From the NCBI GenBank assembly GCA_043808305.1, contig JAZDFB010000123.1:1-64000 (forward strand): 64,000 bases of DNA, read 5' to 3'. The notes under the pieces were generated by a model. The model saw only the letters and a program-made list of their open reading frames with translations, was not told the DNA's origin and ran no database searches. Position 1 is the first letter of the stretch; every line of letters begins with the position of its first letter. The translations under genes were made by a program, and so were the position numbers. Source of the DNA: JBBAAP01 sp043808305. Lineage in GTDB: Bacteria > Planctomycetota > MHYJ01 > JACQXL01. Of this stretch, positions 28,625 through 37,618 are shown one piece after another.

Positions 28625-29962
28625 TTGATAGTTCCTCTATCAAAATTAAAACCTGATATCAGGGCTGTTTTTGCCGCAGTTCTGGAATCCGCCAATCCTT
28701 ATAAATCTATCCTGAAATGTCTGAAGAGGAAAGGACGTATTCTGCGAGCCGGTAAATACGGCTACAACCTTTCTTGTTTCCATCATATCTATGTGTTCGG
28801 CGCTGGTAAAGCCGCCTTGTTGATGGCTCAAGCTGCGAAGAAAGTCCTCGGTCGCTACCTGGCCGGCGGTATCGTATGCATCCCGGATAATTATCCGATA
28901 AAAACGGCCCTGAATAAAATAAAGATACGCGTTGCGGCTCATCCCATACCAAACAAATCAAGCCAGCAGGCGGCTCTTGGTGTGAGAGAAATGCTAAAAA
29001 CCGCGTCAACAAACGATTTTGTTATCTATCTTGCCTCTGGCGGCGGTTCATCTTTGCTCGTACTTCCGGCACCCGGCATCACATTGAAAGATTTACAGCA
29101 GTTAACCGGCCTGTTACTGAAGTCCGGAGCCAGTCTAAATGAGATGAATACCGTTCGCAAACATATTGATATGGTCAAAGGCGGCTGGTTAGCTCGTCAT
29201 GCTTATCCGGCATCTCTGCTTACCCTGGTTTTATCCGATGTCGTTGGCGACAAAATTGAAATGGTTTCTTCGGGTCCGACTCTGCCGGATACGTCCACGT
29301 TTAAAGACGCGCACAATATCCTGATGAAATATGGTCTCGGGCGTAAAATACCCCGTTCAATAAGAGAAAGAATAAAATCCGGATTGATAGGAGGAGTCTC
29401 CGATACTCCCAAACCGGGGGATATTTGTTTCTTGAGAAATCAAGCGGTTCTCATAGGCACAAACAGGCTTGCTTTAGAATCCGCTCGGAGTAAGGCGGAA
29501 TCACTCGGTTATCATGCCATAGTTTTGCCTCTGGCTGTTACCGGTGAGGCGTGTGTCGCGGCTTACATCAATGCCGGGAAAGCTGTGCAACTGGCCAAAA
29601 GAAGGATCAAACCCTTGCTTATTATTTCCGGTGGCGAAACAACTGTTAGTGTCAAAGGTAGCGGCATCGGCGGCCGGAACCAGGAATACGCACTGGCTTT
29701 TGCCATCAGGATGAAAGAGCTCAATTTCCGTAACTTTGTCTGCTTGAGCTGCAGCACTGATGGTATAGATAATGTAAAGGGAGTTGCCGGCGCTATTGTT
29801 GACGGCACATCAATTGATAAAGCTGTCGCCAAAGGCCTGAATCCGAACAGTCTTTTAAAGAATAATAATTCTTATCGTTTTCACAAGGCTATCAACTCGC
29901 TCGTAAAAACTGGCCCGACCGGCACGAATGTGAACGATATCCAGATTACAGCTGTCTGGTAG
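28625..29962 (+). CDS. Glycerate 2-kinase (MOFRL family)
   Basis: The protein has 445 residues. The N-terminal domain has YVFGAGKAALLMAQA, HPIPNKSS, a SGGGSSLLVLPAPG phosphate loop and MNTVRKHIDMVKGG; the C-terminal MOFRL domain has LIISGGETTVSVKGSGIGGRNQEYAL, STDGIDN and GPTGTNVNDI. The family phosphorylates D-glycerate to 2-phosphoglycerate, and older annotations call it hydroxypyruvate reductase. The start is a TTG 11 bp after the PAS/HD-GYP gene; no ATG occurs until well inside the conserved domain. The MFS transporter downstream may supply a related acid. Confidence 0.9.
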   Translation: MIVPLSKLKPDIRAVFAAVLESANPYKSILKCLKRKGRILRAGKYGYNLSCFHHIYVFGAGKAALLMAQAAKKVLGRYLAGGIVCIPDNYPIKTALNKIKIRVAAHPIPNKSSQQAALGVREMLKTASTNDFVIYLASGGGSSLLVLPAPGITLKDLQQLTGLLLKSGASLNEMNTVRKHIDMVKGGWLARHAYPASLLTLVLSDVVGDKIEMVSSGPTLPDTSTFKDAHNILMKYGLGRKIPRSIRERIKSGLIGGVSDTPKPGDICFLRNQAVLIGTNRLALESARSKAESLGYHAIVLPLAVTGEACVAAYINAGKAVQLAKRRIKPLLIISGGETTVSVKGSGIGGRNQEYALAFAIRMKELNFRNFVCLSCSTDGIDNVKGVAGAIVDGTSIDKAVAKGLNPNSLLKNNNSYRFHKAINSLVKTGPTGTNVNDIQITAVW

Positions 29963-30046
29963 ATATCAAATCATCTATTTTTCTTGCTTTTATCCTAGAT
30001 TTTCTATACTACCCTTTCAATTATTAATATTTGAGAGGAGTAATTT

Positions 30047-31318
30047 ATGTCCGAAGAAAAAGTAATGAATCGTTATTTAGTAGTTGTCGGCGCGGTACTT
30101 ATTCAACTGGCCTTGGGCGCCATATACGCCTGGTCGGTTTTTACCTCACCGCTCAAAGAAGCCGGTTGGTCTAATTCCGACACGCAGTATGTGTTTTCGG
30201 CCGGGCTGGCTTTCTTCGCCGTTGTTATGGTGATAGCCGGCCGTCTTATGCCCAAGATTGGTCCGCGTAAACTGGCTATTTCCGGCGGTATTGTTCTGGG
30301 ATTAGGTTACCTCTTAGGCGGCTTGGTCGGCGAAATGAGCAAGCCGCTCATCATTCTTTTTATCGGCGTTATCGGGGGCAGCGGCATCGGATTAGCCTAT
30401 GTCGTTCCCATTGCCGTATGTATGCGTTGGTTCCCGGACAAGAAAGGGCTTATTACCGGTATCGCCGTCGCCGGATTCGGTTTCGGCGCCATGTTATGGG
30501 TTAAGCTGGCCAGTGAATGGGGTGGTCTGATTGCCACCTATGGATTGAGCAATACCTTTGCTATTTATGGCATTATTTTCTTCGTCATGGTAATCATCGG
30601 CGGTATTTGGATGGTCTTTCCGCCTGCGGGCTGGAAACCGGCCGGATGGCAGCCACCGGCTCCACAGGCGGGCAAGGCCTGCGGCGCAGTTGATTTTACA
30701 TCCGGTGAAATGCTCAAAACCGGCCAATTCTTTATGATCTTCATCATTTTTGTCTTTAGCGCCGGGGCCGGCCTTATGACCATCGGACTGATGAAGTTAT
30801 TCCCGACAAAAGCGCTTATGGCGCAGTCGGGCATGAGTGAAGCCGCCGCTAAAGCCGTAGCCGGCACAGCTATGGCAGTTTTTTATTCATTAGCCAACGG
30901 ATTGGGCCGTATCGTCTGGGGTATCATTTCCGATAAGATCGGGCGCAAACTCTCGATAATTATTATGACTGCCACGCAGGGCGTATTTATGATTCTTTTC
31001 CAATGGTTTGCCGGAACCACCGGGCTATTATATCTGGGCGCCACGATGATTGGTTTTAATTTCGGCGGTAACTTCTCATTATTCCCCACTATCTGCGCGG
31101 ATACCTTCGGCGCCAAATATATCGGCCAGAATTACGGCTGGGTATTTTTAGCCTATGGCATCGGCGGGATTTTTGGGCCGATCCTCGGCGGAAAACTCGG
31201 CGACCTCAATAATTTCCCGCTGGCCTTTACTATTTGCGGTGTTCTCTGCTTGGCCGCCGCCGGACTCTCAGCGACGCTAAAGCCGCCCAAGAAAAAAGAA
31301 GCCCTGAACCCGCAATAA
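30047..31318 (+). CDS. OFA-family MFS transporter (oxalate/formate antiporter-like)
   Basis: The protein has 423 residues and 12 predicted membrane helices with a longer central loop (about 190-215, Pro/Gly/Trp-rich). Signature stretches of the OFA group are present: LIQLALGAIYAWSVFTSPL, GIGLAYVVPIAVCMRWFPDKKGL, GLGRIVWGIISDKIGRK and the late helix NFGGNFSLFPTICADTFG. Substrates in this group are small mono- or dicarboxylates such as oxalate and formate. GAGAGGAG lies about 6 nt before the ATG. Lying behind glycerate 2-kinase, a glycerate, glycolate or oxalate role is plausible. Confidence 0.9.
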   Translation: MSEEKVMNRYLVVVGAVLIQLALGAIYAWSVFTSPLKEAGWSNSDTQYVFSAGLAFFAVVMVIAGRLMPKIGPRKLAISGGIVLGLGYLLGGLVGEMSKPLIILFIGVIGGSGIGLAYVVPIAVCMRWFPDKKGLITGIAVAGFGFGAMLWVKLASEWGGLIATYGLSNTFAIYGIIFFVMVIIGGIWMVFPPAGWKPAGWQPPAPQAGKACGAVDFTSGEMLKTGQFFMIFIIFVFSAGAGLMTIGLMKLFPTKALMAQSGMSEAAAKAVAGTAMAVFYSLANGLGRIVWGIISDKIGRKLSIIIMTATQGVFMILFQWFAGTTGLLYLGATMIGFNFGGNFSLFPTICADTFGAKYIGQNYGWVFLAYGIGGIFGPILGGKLGDLNNFPLAFTICGVLCLAAAGLSATLKPPKKKEALNPQ

Positions 31319-31325
31319 ATTGCGG

Positions 31326-31898
31326 CTAAACTGAGCCGGCCATTGATTTGCCGGACTCAAAAACTTCCTGCAGGGCGGTGGGATGCTTTTTGATATCACC
31401 CTTGTTATCTATGCTCCGGTAAAAACGCTCGCCTTTGTATTCAACATTAATCGTATCAAAGAAATATTTTACGGTTTGCTTAATGCCATCGAAAAGTAAT
31501 TTGCCCTTTGTTCCGCCGACCGAGATAAAGAACCCCGCCCTTTTCCGCCCCATATCCCACATAAGAATGTGTTTTCTGGCCCAGAGCGCCTGGGTTCGGT
31601 CAACCAACGTCTTCGCCTGGGACGGCAGATTACAGAAAAATACCGGCGCCGCCAACACGACAATATCAGCGCTCAAAAGTCTGCTGTAAATCCCTTCCAT
31701 ATCATCATTAAAAATACAATCGCCGGTTTTTAAACAGGCGTTGCACTCGGTGCACGGCTTTATGTTTAAATCACGCATGCATAGCTTTTCGATATGCGCG
31801 CCGGGCGCGGCGGATAATGCCCCCCTAAGGAATTCTTCCATTAATATATCCGTGTTCCCGTTCTTGCGAGGACTCCCGTATAATGCCAATATATCCAT
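31326..31898 (-). CDS. Iron-sulfur flavoprotein / NADPH-dependent FMN reductase family
   Basis: The protein has 190 residues with a flavodoxin-like fold. GSPRKNGNTDIL near residue 9 is the FMN phosphate loop. The compact motif PCTECNACLKTGDC (about 49-62) supplies four Cys in the C-x2-C-x2-C-x4-7-C spacing that binds a [4Fe-4S] cluster in Isf-type flavoproteins. APVFFCNLPSQAKTLVDR is the FMN-ring loop. Such proteins pass electrons or reduce oxygen species in anaerobes. It converges on the transporter gene with only 7 bp between stops. Confidence 0.9.
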   Translation of the reverse strand: MDILALYGSPRKNGNTDILMEEFLRGALSAAPGAHIEKLCMRDLNIKPCTECNACLKTGDCIFNDDMEGIYSRLLSADIVVLAAPVFFCNLPSQAKTLVDRTQALWARKHILMWDMGRKRAGFFISVGGTKGKLLFDGIKQTVKYFFDTINVEYKGERFYRSIDNKGDIKKHPTALQEVFESGKSMAGSV

Positions 31899-32083
31899 GG
31901 CTATGGTTTATCAATATTTTTGCGGTTAGCAAAAGATATTCATAATAATCTTTCTTGACTTTCCATAGGTTTTTGGTTTAATAATACAATTCGCCAAAAG
32001 AAATGGTTTCGATGAGTTACTTTTTTAACGCCGAGGAAATAGGCTCTATCGGCTGGATTATCTTACATATAATAATTATTTCC

Positions 32084-32112
32084 TTGACTTTTTGGCTTGG
32101 CTCTGCTATAAG
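32084..32112 (+). promoter_or_regulatory. Promoter of the CsgG-like quartet
   Basis: TTGACT, 17 nt, TATAAG, about 44 nt before the first ATG of the CsgG-like operon. The rest of the 257-bp spacer is AT-rich with no further recognisable signal. Confidence 0.7.
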
Positions 32113-32155
32113 ATTTTAAATTAACAGTATTAATGAAATGAAAGGAGTTAACCAA

Positions 32156-32863
32156 ATGACAAAGAATATTATCAGCGGTCTGGTTGCGGGTCTGGCTTTT
32201 AGCCTTGCTATGGGTTGCGGGTCTTCCAGCGTATCTTCCTCATACATTAAGGACACCACCCCGGTTGCAAAATACACGCCGCCTCCGGCTAATATCCAGC
32301 TCAAACGCATTGCCATCCTGCCTTTCAAGGATAAAACCACCAACAGCCCCATCAAAGGCGATGTGGGCAGTATGGCCATTGACCAGTTGACCACGCTCCT
32401 GGTAAATACCGGCCGGTTTTCCGTTATTGAGCGGGAGCTGCTGGATAAGGTTCTGCAGGAACAAGGTTTGGCCAATAAGGGTATTCTTGACAACGCCACC
32501 GCCGCCCAGGTGGGAAAAATTCTGGGCGCCGAGCTGATTTTCACCGGCGCGGTTACCAACTGGGAAGTCAGGGAAGCTAAACAAGGCACTTATGTTTTTA
32601 TAGTCAGTAGCAGCGAAAGAGCGATTGATATCGACCTGGCTATAGACGGCCGGATTATCAACACCACCACCAGCGAGATAATGTTTGCCGATTCCGGAGA
32701 AATCAAACGCCAGGAAAAAATTTCGTCTACATCAATCCTGGGCGGCTCTCCCGGCGGCTATATCAGGCTGGACCAATCCGTAGCCGGCAAACAGCTCAGG
32801 CTGGCTCTGGATGACATGCTTTCGAAAATTATCCCTAAAGTGGACGCTAAATTCTCCAAGTAA
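32156..32863 (+). CDS. CsgG-family lipoprotein A
   Basis: About 235 residues from the ATG after AAAGGAG; a Met six codons upstream overlaps that site and is less likely. The signal peptide ends in LAMGC. The CsgG/HfaB-type domain follows: RIAILPFKDKT, MAIDQLTTLLVNTGRFSVIERELLDKVLQEQ, AAQVGKILGAELIFTGAVTNWE and a late DIDLAIDGRIINTTTSEI strand pair. CsgG forms a nine-subunit outer-membrane pore exporting curli; many relatives form envelope assemblies of unknown cargo. A paralogue lies three genes downstream, with two putative cargo genes between. No csgA, csgB, csgE or csgF is visible. Confidence 0.85.
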   Translation: MTKNIISGLVAGLAFSLAMGCGSSSVSSSYIKDTTPVAKYTPPPANIQLKRIAILPFKDKTTNSPIKGDVGSMAIDQLTTLLVNTGRFSVIERELLDKVLQEQGLANKGILDNATAAQVGKILGAELIFTGAVTNWEVREAKQGTYVFIVSSSERAIDIDLAIDGRIINTTTSEIMFADSGEIKRQEKISSTSILGGSPGGYIRLDQSVAGKQLRLALDDMLSKIIPKVDAKFSK

Positions 32864-32891
32864 TTTACAATTGCACTAAAGAGGAGGTTTT

Positions 32892-34493
32892 ATGACAGAC
32901 AGACTGAAACTTGTGATAATGGCCGCTCTTACCATAAGCGCGGTATTAATGCTGGGTTACGGCGGAGCTTGCGGTTTGGATCTGTCTACAAATAATGACG
33001 ACTCCAGCGGAAGCAGCAACGTGCCTTTACCGGCCCTGGTAACCGCGCCGGTCCCGAATAGCGGGGCAAACAACGTTTTGGTTAACGCGCAGCTTTCCTG
33101 GGCCGCGGTCGGCGATGCAACCTCTTACGATGTCTATTTCGGAACAAACAATCCGCCGCCTTTGGTAACAAACGCCGCCGGAACGACCTATAATCCCGGC
33201 GCGCTTTCTTACAGCGCCGCATATTACTGGCGGATTAATTCCAAGAATTCCGCCGGGGCAACCACCGGCAACCTCTGGAGTTTCTCAACGGAGGCCGCCC
33301 CGCTTCCGTCTCAGGTTACGGCATCTAACCCGGCGGACGGAGCAATCGGCGTCCACACCAACCAGCAGTTAACCTGGACCCCGGCCGGTTATGCGACCTC
33401 TTACGACATTTATTTCGGCATAACCAATCCGCCGCCGCTGTTGACAACCACGGTCGGCGCAAATTGCAACCCCGAAACACTGCTCCTAAACACCGTTTAT
33501 TACTGGCGGGTTGATTCCAAGAATGCTACCGGGACAACAACCGGCGCTATATGGTCTTTCAGCACCGTTGCCGCCAACGGCATTGCCGTCGACCCTTATA
33601 TCCAGGGACTGCAATTCTTTGAAGACCTCGATAACGACGATGTCAAAGACGCGCTTGAGCAGCTGTCAACCCTTACGGATGCCAACGGCCTGTTCTCATT
33701 TGTCAACCAGCTGACTCTGGGCTCGACTATCGCCGTTAATCCCTCCGTAACCGGCACCCACAACGGCGTGGTGTTTACCGGCAAGATTAAAAGGACCGTT
33801 GATGCCCTCACCGGCACGCTGGTTACCTCTCCGTTGACAACATTATTGGCAAACGGCTGGACCGAATTGGAGGTCATTAACGTCCTGACCCAGGCCGGAC
33901 TGACCGGCATTACCGCGGCCGACCTGACAAAAGACCCGATGGAAGGAATAGAACTCCTGGATTACACCACCTTGACAGACACCCATCTTATAAAAATAAG
34001 GGCATCCATTGCGATATACTCTTTCCTTTCCGTAATGGACGGTATAATCAATAACGGATTCGCCATATCTTACACGGCATTCACCCAGAATCCTAATGCA
34101 ATACCGTTGTTGCAACAGATGGTTAGTATGATCAATACCGGCCTTTCGGTGCAGATTCTGGTCCAGATAAAACAGGCTATGGATATCGCCGCAGGATACT
34201 TAGCCTTAGTTGGACAACCCCCGCCGCCGCCGGTTACGGCAAGCGATATTATCAAGGCATCAGTCGCGGTGTCGAATTTCATTATTCCCAAGGTTATCGC
34301 GGATATTAACTATCTGCCTAATTTAACCCAATGCGCCAACTTGTCCCAAAAACTGGGATTGAGCTTCTATCTTCTCAGGAATAAGAACAACCCGACAATC
34401 CAGATGGGAACAACCTTGCACTATCTGCCTTCGGTTGGGACGTTCATTACGTTTATCGTTAATGCCGGCGGCACAGATTCTCAAGGACAATAA
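32892..34493 (+). CDS. Secreted lipoprotein with two FN3-like domains and a conserved unknown domain
   Basis: The protein has 533 residues. A signal peptide leads to LGYGGAC, probably the lipidated Cys. Two FN3-like domains (about 50-135 and 140-225) each show TSYDVYFGTNNPPP/TSYDIYFGITNPPP and YYWRINSKN/YYWRVDSKN. The C-terminal ~300 residues start GIAVDPYIQGLQFFEDLDND and are about two-thirds identical by eye to the neighbouring 351-residue protein. The DLDNDDVKD...DANGLFSF start resembles the Ca-binding strand of secreted beta-sandwich repeats. GAGGAGG precedes the ATG. I infer a surface protein handled by the flanking CsgG-like proteins. Confidence 0.8.
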   Translation: MTDRLKLVIMAALTISAVLMLGYGGACGLDLSTNNDDSSGSSNVPLPALVTAPVPNSGANNVLVNAQLSWAAVGDATSYDVYFGTNNPPPLVTNAAGTTYNPGALSYSAAYYWRINSKNSAGATTGNLWSFSTEAAPLPSQVTASNPADGAIGVHTNQQLTWTPAGYATSYDIYFGITNPPPLLTTTVGANCNPETLLLNTVYYWRVDSKNATGTTTGAIWSFSTVAANGIAVDPYIQGLQFFEDLDNDDVKDALEQLSTLTDANGLFSFVNQLTLGSTIAVNPSVTGTHNGVVFTGKIKRTVDALTGTLVTSPLTTLLANGWTELEVINVLTQAGLTGITAADLTKDPMEGIELLDYTTLTDTHLIKIRASIAIYSFLSVMDGIINNGFAISYTAFTQNPNAIPLLQQMVSMINTGLSVQILVQIKQAMDIAAGYLALVGQPPPPPVTASDIIKASVAVSNFIIPKVIADINYLPNLTQCANLSQKLGLSFYLLRNKNNPTIQMGTTLHYLPSVGTFITFIVNAGGTDSQGQ

Positions 34494-34599
34494 TCGGCTG
34501 TTAGAACCCCGCCTTTGGCGGGAACTTGTCCCGAGTATTTCCGAGGGATAAATTCCGCGAATTACTTTGGCTGTTATGGTGAAATAAGAAAGAGGTCCT

Positions 34600-35655
34600 A
34601 TGTTAACAAGGTATAAAACGGCGTTACTCGTGGTTGCTGTTATAGGCGCGGCATTAATGCTCGGCTACGTCGGGGCCTGCGGCAACAGCAAATCAAATAG
34701 CGGCGACAGCGGAACTCCTGCACCGGTTGTGGCCGCCACCGGCATTGCCGTCGACCCTTATGTCGAAGGCGTCCAGTTCTTTGAAGACCTCGATAACGAC
34801 GGTGTCAAAGACGTGCTTGAGCAATTGTCAACCCTTGCAGACGCCAACGGCGTGTTCACATTTGCCAGCCAGCTAACCCTGGGCTCAACCCTCGTCCTTA
34901 ACCCCGCCGTAACCGGCACCCATAACGGCGTGGCTTTTACCGGCAAGATTAAAAGAACCGTTGATACCATCACCGATACGTTGGTCACCTCGCCCCTGAC
35001 CACCTTGCTGGCAAACGGCTGGACGGAGTTAGAGGTTGTCAACATCCTGACCCAGGCCGGACTGACCGGCATTACCACGGCCGACATCAAAATGGACCCC
35101 ATGGCCGGGATAGAAAACCTCGACGCCGCGACCCTGACCGAGGCGCATCTGGTCAAGATTCGCGCCTCCATCGCCATATACTCTTTCCTTTCGGTTATGG
35201 ACAAGGTCATCACCAGCACGGGCATTACCATCACTTACGATGCTTTTGTGGCCAGCCCGACCGCCATAGCGTTGCTTCAGAATATGGTCACCTCCATCAA
35301 CAACGGACTGTCCACCCAAATTCTGACTAATATCGATTCCGCCCTGACAGCCGTCAATGCCATAATAACAGGCTTTGGCCAGCCGGCGCTTCCCAAGGTT
35401 ACGGCCGGCGATGTCATCAGGGCTTCCGTAGCCATCTCTAACTATATTATCCCCAAGGTCTTGGTAAATCTGGCTTACCTGCCCACTCAGCTCGAAGTCA
35501 CCACCTGGTCGCTCGACCTGGGCAAAAGGTTCTACACCTTAAGAAACAAGACTCATCCGAGCGTTCAGGGCGGGATTACTCGCGGGTCGCTAACAGATAT
35601 CGGAAATGCCGTAACATTTATAATTAGTAGCTCCGGGACAGTCATTAACCAATAA
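34600..35655 (+). CDS. Secreted lipoprotein, paralogue lacking FN3 domains
   Basis: The protein has 351 residues: signal peptide to LGYVGAC, a short linker, then the same unknown domain as its upstream neighbour (VDPYVEGVQFFEDLDNDGVKD, LVTSPLTTLLANGWTELEVV, IKIRASIAIYSFLSVMD-type helices). The two clearly arose by duplication, and the FN3 pair was gained or lost in one. GAAAGAGGT precedes the ATG. The 106-bp gap before it holds a CCCCGCC-ttt-GGCGGG hairpin. The domain matches nothing I can name with certainty. Confidence 0.8.
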   Translation: MLTRYKTALLVVAVIGAALMLGYVGACGNSKSNSGDSGTPAPVVAATGIAVDPYVEGVQFFEDLDNDGVKDVLEQLSTLADANGVFTFASQLTLGSTLVLNPAVTGTHNGVAFTGKIKRTVDTITDTLVTSPLTTLLANGWTELEVVNILTQAGLTGITTADIKMDPMAGIENLDAATLTEAHLVKIRASIAIYSFLSVMDKVITSTGITITYDAFVASPTAIALLQNMVTSINNGLSTQILTNIDSALTAVNAIITGFGQPALPKVTAGDVIRASVAISNYIIPKVLVNLAYLPTQLEVTTWSLDLGKRFYTLRNKTHPSVQGGITRGSLTDIGNAVTFIISSSGTVINQ

Positions 35656-35671
35656 TCTGTTCCGATACAAT

Positions 35672-36514
35672 ATGGCTAAATTAATTCGTTATTTTGGTTT
35701 ATCGTGCCTTTTGGCGATGCTGCTGTTGGGCTGCGCTTCGACCTCAACCAGCACCGGTTATGTCAATGACGACAGCAAGTGCGGCATCTATCCCCCGCCG
35801 CCGGCCGCCTTTGCCAAGAAGCGCCTGGCCATAATACCATTCAGCGACAAGACCAACCAGAAATTCACCAAGACTAACCTCGGCTCCCAGGCCGTGGACA
35901 TCGGCACCACATTGCTCCTGGCCACCGAGCGTTTCACCCTGGTCGAGCGCGAGAAAATGGACGCCCTGCTGTCCGAGCAGAAACTGGTCGGCATAGTTGA
36001 CCCGGAAACGGCCGCCAAGGCCGGCAAAGCGCTGGGCGCGGACCTGATATTTACCGGGGCGGTGACCGATTTCGAAATCAAGCGCTCCAAGAGCGGCCAT
36101 CGTTACGGGATTCCCAGCATCGGCAAACTGCCCGCTTTCAGCCTGGGCAATGAAACCCAGGTCCTGGACATATCCATGGCCGTTGACGGCCGGATTATCG
36201 AAACCGAAACCGCCAGAGTGATATTCGCCGATTCGGGCGAAATCAAGCGCCAGGAAACAGCCGGGGGCTGGCATTTCGGGCTTCAGGGCGGCGCCGGCTA
36301 TTCTGAAACAGGAGAAATCAGGATAGACGAATCCGCCGCCGGCAAACAGCTCCGCTTCGCGCTGGACAACCTCATCCAGAAAATGGTGCCCAAAATAGAC
36401 GCGGCCTACACGGTCCAGCCGCCCGAGCCGCCCAAAGACCTCGAGCCGACCAAAGAACCTGAACCGGCCAAGGAACCCCAGCCGGCCAAGGAACCGGAAC
36501 AAAACAATAAATAG
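35672..36514 (+). CDS. CsgG-family lipoprotein B
   Basis: The protein has 280 residues and is paralogous to lipoprotein A. Lipobox LLLGC, then PPPPAAFAKKRLAIIPFSDKT, GTTLLLATERFTLVEREKMDALLSEQ, AAKAGKALGADLIFTGAVTDFEI and ISMAVDGRIIETETARVIF. It differs by a charged Pro/Glu/Lys-repeat C-terminal tail (EPTKEPEPAKEPQPAKEPE), a possible periplasmic spacer. It starts 16 bp after the paralogous secreted gene with no clear Shine-Dalgarno. Two CsgG-like subunits together could make a mixed pore or two pores. Confidence 0.84.
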   Translation: MAKLIRYFGLSCLLAMLLLGCASTSTSTGYVNDDSKCGIYPPPPAAFAKKRLAIIPFSDKTNQKFTKTNLGSQAVDIGTTLLLATERFTLVEREKMDALLSEQKLVGIVDPETAAKAGKALGADLIFTGAVTDFEIKRSKSGHRYGIPSIGKLPAFSLGNETQVLDISMAVDGRIIETETARVIFADSGEIKRQETAGGWHFGLQGGAGYSETGEIRIDESAAGKQLRFALDNLIQKMVPKIDAAYTVQPPEPPKDLEPTKEPEPAKEPQPAKEPEQNNK

Positions 36515-36547
36515 AAGCGGCGCCAAAGCGCCGGAAAGAAGTGACTT

Positions 36548-36973
36548 ATGAAAAAAGTGTTTATTACCGGTCTGGTTATTGCCGGATTGATAGCCGCCTG
36601 GGGATGCGGCAAGTCCGCAGACGGCCCCGCTGATAGGGGCAAATCGGAAAAACCAAATACGGCAACCGAACCCAATAAACCCGCCCAACCCGCGGCCGCA
36701 ACCTCCAACACCGTTTCGGCAACGGCTACCGCCGAGGTCAAGCTGGAAGTCAAATCGGTCGTAACGTCCCATACCATAACAGATGCCGAAATCGGCCTGA
36801 AAGTAAAATGTCCGGTCATGGGTTCCGATATCGTCGTTGATAAGGACACCCTGTCCGCCGAGTACAAAGGCAAAGTATATTACTTTTGCTGTCCCGGCTG
36901 CCCGGAAGAGTTCAACAAAAACCCCGAAAAATACGCTATACCGGACGCGTCCGCCACGCCTCCTGAAAAATAG
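36548..36973 (+). CDS. YHS-domain lipoprotein
   Basis: The protein has 141 residues. A signal peptide ends in AAWGC; a long Ala/Thr/Pro-rich linker (about 25-75) tethers a C-terminal YHS domain (about 85-130): KCPVMGSDIVVDKDTL, YKGKVYYFCCPGCPEEFNKNPEKY. The YHS/TRASH-like fold binds a metal through its Cys residues (CPVMG, CCPGC). A periplasmic copper or iron-binding role is likely. It follows the CsgG quartet by 33 bp and precedes a ferritin-like gene by 17 bp, which supports metal handling. Confidence 0.86.
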   Translation: MKKVFITGLVIAGLIAAWGCGKSADGPADRGKSEKPNTATEPNKPAQPAAATSNTVSATATAEVKLEVKSVVTSHTITDAEIGLKVKCPVMGSDIVVDKDTLSAEYKGKVYYFCCPGCPEEFNKNPEKYAIPDASATPPEK

Positions 36974-36990
36974 CTTAGAAAGCCTGTCTT

Positions 36991-37497
36991 ATGAAACTAC
37001 CCACGGCAATTACCTCGCTGGAAATAGTCGGCCTGGCCATACAGTCGGAGTCGGAAGCCATCAAGTTTTACCGCCGGATGAGAAAAGCGGTGCACAATTC
37101 CACCGTTAACGACAAGCTCAACTTCCTGATAAACGAAGAGTACAAACACCACCGCGCCCTGAACGAATATTACCGGCATCGGTTCGGCGGCATAACCCTG
37201 TCCCGTCCGGACTCATCGCTGGTCCTCAAGCCGTCCGTGCCCAAGGGCCGGATAACCATTTCCATTCTGATTAAAAGCGCCATCAAAACCGAAGCCGAAT
37301 CTGAAAAATTCTTTCTTGACTCCGTGGCCATCGTCGGCGACGTCCAGGGCACGTTGCTTCTCAGATACCTGGCCAAGTCGGAAAACAGCCACTACCAACT
37401 GCTCAAGCAGGAACTGGAAATGATAGAGCAGGGCGTCAAAATAAAGAACATGAAATCGCTCTACCAGATGGATAAAAACGTGCATTTAGGGCCGTAA
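36991..37497 (+). CDS. Ferritin-like diiron protein (rubrerythrin-type)
   Basis: The protein has 168 residues and is a four-helix bundle in two halves. Helix 1 has ESEAIKFYRRM, helix 2 INEEYKHH (ExxH), helix 3 KTEAESEKFFLDS and helix 4 KSENSHYQLL (ExxH). The pattern E...ExxH...E...ExxH is the diiron site of rubrerythrin and ferritin-like proteins. No rubredoxin tail is present. A peroxidase or iron-storage role is the family expectation. It closes the plus-strand operon before a strong palindrome. Confidence 0.82.
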   Translation: MKLPTAITSLEIVGLAIQSESEAIKFYRRMRKAVHNSTVNDKLNFLINEEYKHHRALNEYYRHRFGGITLSRPDSSLVLKPSVPKGRITISILIKSAIKTEAESEKFFLDSVAIVGDVQGTLLLRYLAKSENSHYQLLKQELEMIEQGVKIKNMKSLYQMDKNVHLGP

Positions 37498-37532
37498 TAT
37501 TCCTAAGGCGTGAAAGACTGATTCACCGTTCA

Positions 37533-37560
37533 CCCCGTTAGAGGCACGCCTCTAACGGGG
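37533..37560. terminator. Perfect hairpin between converging operons
   Basis: CCCCGTTAGAGGC faces GCCTCTAACGGGG with almost no spacer, making a 28-bp palindrome 36 bp after the ferritin-like gene and 58 bp beyond the end of the minus-strand fibre gene. There is no T-run. The same arms occur at 2387-2415, again just after a gene end. Confidence 0.6.
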
Positions 37561-37618
37561 CAAGAAGAACTCAAATCCCGACTCCATAGACTCTTTAGAC
37601 TCCACAAACTATTTAGAC

